From contig DATBDN010000041.1 of the NCBI GenBank assembly GCA_036269895.1, positions 1 to 15,638 of the forward strand: a stretch of 15,638 bases of DNA, written 5' to 3'. Origin of the DNA: DATBDN01 sp036269895 (GTDB lineage: Bacteria; Actinomycetota; Thermoleophilia; Solirubrobacterales; Thermoleophilaceae). Below the pieces are notes generated by a model that saw nothing but the letters and a program-made list of their open reading frames with translations, did no database searches and was not told where the DNA came from. Every line of letters begins with the position of its first letter. Within the stretch, counting starts at the first letter, position 1. A program made the position numbers and the translations under genes. Below, one piece after another: positions 14,850 to 15,638 of the stretch.

Positions 14850-15638
14850 CTAAGGCGTGGTTGCCGCCACGGCCTCCGGCGCAGCCTGCGTTGTCCGCGC
14901 GACCGCCGCGATTGCGTTGGACAGCGCCCGCAGATACGCCCGCCCGGATGCCTCGAGGATGTCGGTCGACACGCCCTGGCCACTCGCAAGCTCACCGTCG
15001 AGCTCGAGCAGGACGGTCACCTCGCCCAGAGCGTCGCGCCCGCCGGTGACGGCGCTCACGTGATACTCCTTGAGCCGCGCGTCGTAGTTGGTAGCGGCGT
15101 TCAGCGCGCTGAAGAAGGCGTCGACCGGACCGTCACCCGTGAAACTGCCCTCGGACAGCTGGCCGCCCGGCATCCGCACCGCCACGCGCGCCAGGGGACC
15201 GCGGACCGACGACGCCTCGATGTCGAACGACTCGAGTTCGAACGCCGTCGGCGCGCGCATCATCTCGTCGGAGACGATCACCTCGAGGTCCAGTGCGGTG
15301 ACCTTCTTCTTCTTGTCCGCGAGCTCCTTGAAGCGCTTGAACGCGAGGTTCAGGGCCGCGCCGTCGACCTGGAAGCCGAGCTGCTCCAGCGCGTCGCGCA
15401 GCGCGTGGCGGCCCGAGTGCTTGCCGAGCACGATCGAATTCGACTCGAGCCCGATCGTCGTCGCGTCCATGATCTCGTAGGTGGTGCGGTCCTTCAGCAC
15501 GCCGTCCTGGTGGATGCCGGCCTCGTGCGCGAAGGCGTTGCGGCCGACGATCGCCTTGTTCGGCTGCACCTGGTAGCCGGTCAGGCGCGAGACCAGGCGC
15601 GACGTGCGCGCGATCTCCCGGGTGTTGATCTCGGTCCA
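14850..15638 (-). CDS. leuA: 2-isopropylmalate synthase, C-terminal part (cut by right window edge)
   Basis: LeuA condenses 2-oxoisovalerate and acetyl-CoA to 2-isopropylmalate, committing carbon to leucine. The visible 262 residues begin in frame at the edge with WTEINTREIARTSRLVSRL. They continue through VGRNAFAHEAGIHQDG, which holds the conserved catalytic histidines, and end with the LeuA dimer/leucine-feedback domain (from about KKKVTALDLEVI onward, with SEGSFTGDGPVDAFFSALN). The bacterial LeuA-type FAHEAGIHQDG separates it from the CimA paralogue, which has FAHKGGMHVAG. The start lies beyond the window, so any promoter or attenuator is not visible. The stop TAG is followed after ten bases by the dehydrogenase gene. 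Confidence 0.96.
   Translation of the reverse strand, partial: WTEINTREIARTSRLVSRLTGYQVQPNKAIVGRNAFAHEAGIHQDGVLKDRTTYEIMDATTIGLESNSIVLGKHSGRHALRDALEQLGFQVDGAALNLAFKRFKELADKKKKVTALDLEVIVSDEMMRAPTAFELESFDIEASSVRGPLARVAVRMPGGQLSEGSFTGDGPVDAFFSALNAATNYDARLKEYHVSAVTGGRDALGEVTVLLELDGELASGQGVSTDILEASGRAYLRALSNAIAAVARTTQAAPEAVAATTP

Noticed and set aside
14840..14995. Upstream extension of the dehydrogenase to 14995.
   Set aside because: It would overlap the leuA 3' end by about 145 bp with Arg-rich non-homologous sequence; the GTG at 14839 starts right before the conserved FTWIDGE block.

Overview
The window is GC-rich, densely packed bacterial DNA. The 5' end of a 16S rRNA gene, actinobacterial-looking proteins (class A penicillin-binding protein with a Pro/Thr/Gln tail, TyrZ-type TyrRS), many GTG starts and apparent leaderless promoters suggest an actinomycetote. 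My best guess is the class Thermoleophilia (Gaiellales or Solirubrobacterales), inferred from memory of this 16S start and not tested. I see no insertion sequence, phage gene, tRNA or CRISPR array.

Layout, left to right. Positions 1-139 are the 5' end of 16S rRNA, transcribed leftward off the window. It is preceded by a leader of about 250 nt holding a boxB-like hairpin and a boxA antitermination site; its promoter is fused to the 3' end of tyrS (407-1582, minus). A short divergent spacer leads to the only plus-strand gene, a class A penicillin-binding protein (1665-3983). Its stop codon overlaps that of the convergent DNA glycosylase gene mpg. From there to the right edge every gene is on the minus strand. 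In transcription order they are: leuA (cut by the right edge), an iron-alcohol-dehydrogenase/maleylacetate-reductase-like gene, an XRE-cupin regulator, leuC, leuD, a Tam-like methyltransferase, leuB, ilvE, cimA, a DegT-family aminotransferase, argH and mpg.

The core is a branched-chain amino acid operon. LeuA, LeuCD and LeuB make 2-oxoisocaproate from 2-oxoisovalerate. CimA condenses pyruvate with acetyl-CoA to citramalate, and LeuCD and LeuB can carry this on to 2-oxobutyrate for isoleucine. IlvE performs the final transamination. The genes are tightly coupled: four-base ATGA or GTGA overlaps occur at leuD/methyltransferase, methyltransferase/leuB, ilvE/cimA, cimA/degT and argH/mpg, and Shine-Dalgarno sites for leuC, leuD and ilvE sit in or across the end of the upstream gene.

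The unusual part is the set of non-canonical genes threaded through this operon. An XRE-cupin regulator directly precedes leuC, and its promoter is covered by two identical-arm palindromes (CATACG-N2-CGTATG, 20 bp apart), one of which contains its own start codon. A maleylacetate-reductase-like dehydrogenase sits between leuA and the regulator, and a Tam-like methyltransferase sits between leuD and leuB. Known relatives of both enzymes act on unsaturated di- or tricarboxylates, the chemical class of the LeuCD intermediate isopropylmaleate. I therefore propose, as inference only, a regulated side-product or overflow module within leucine biosynthesis.
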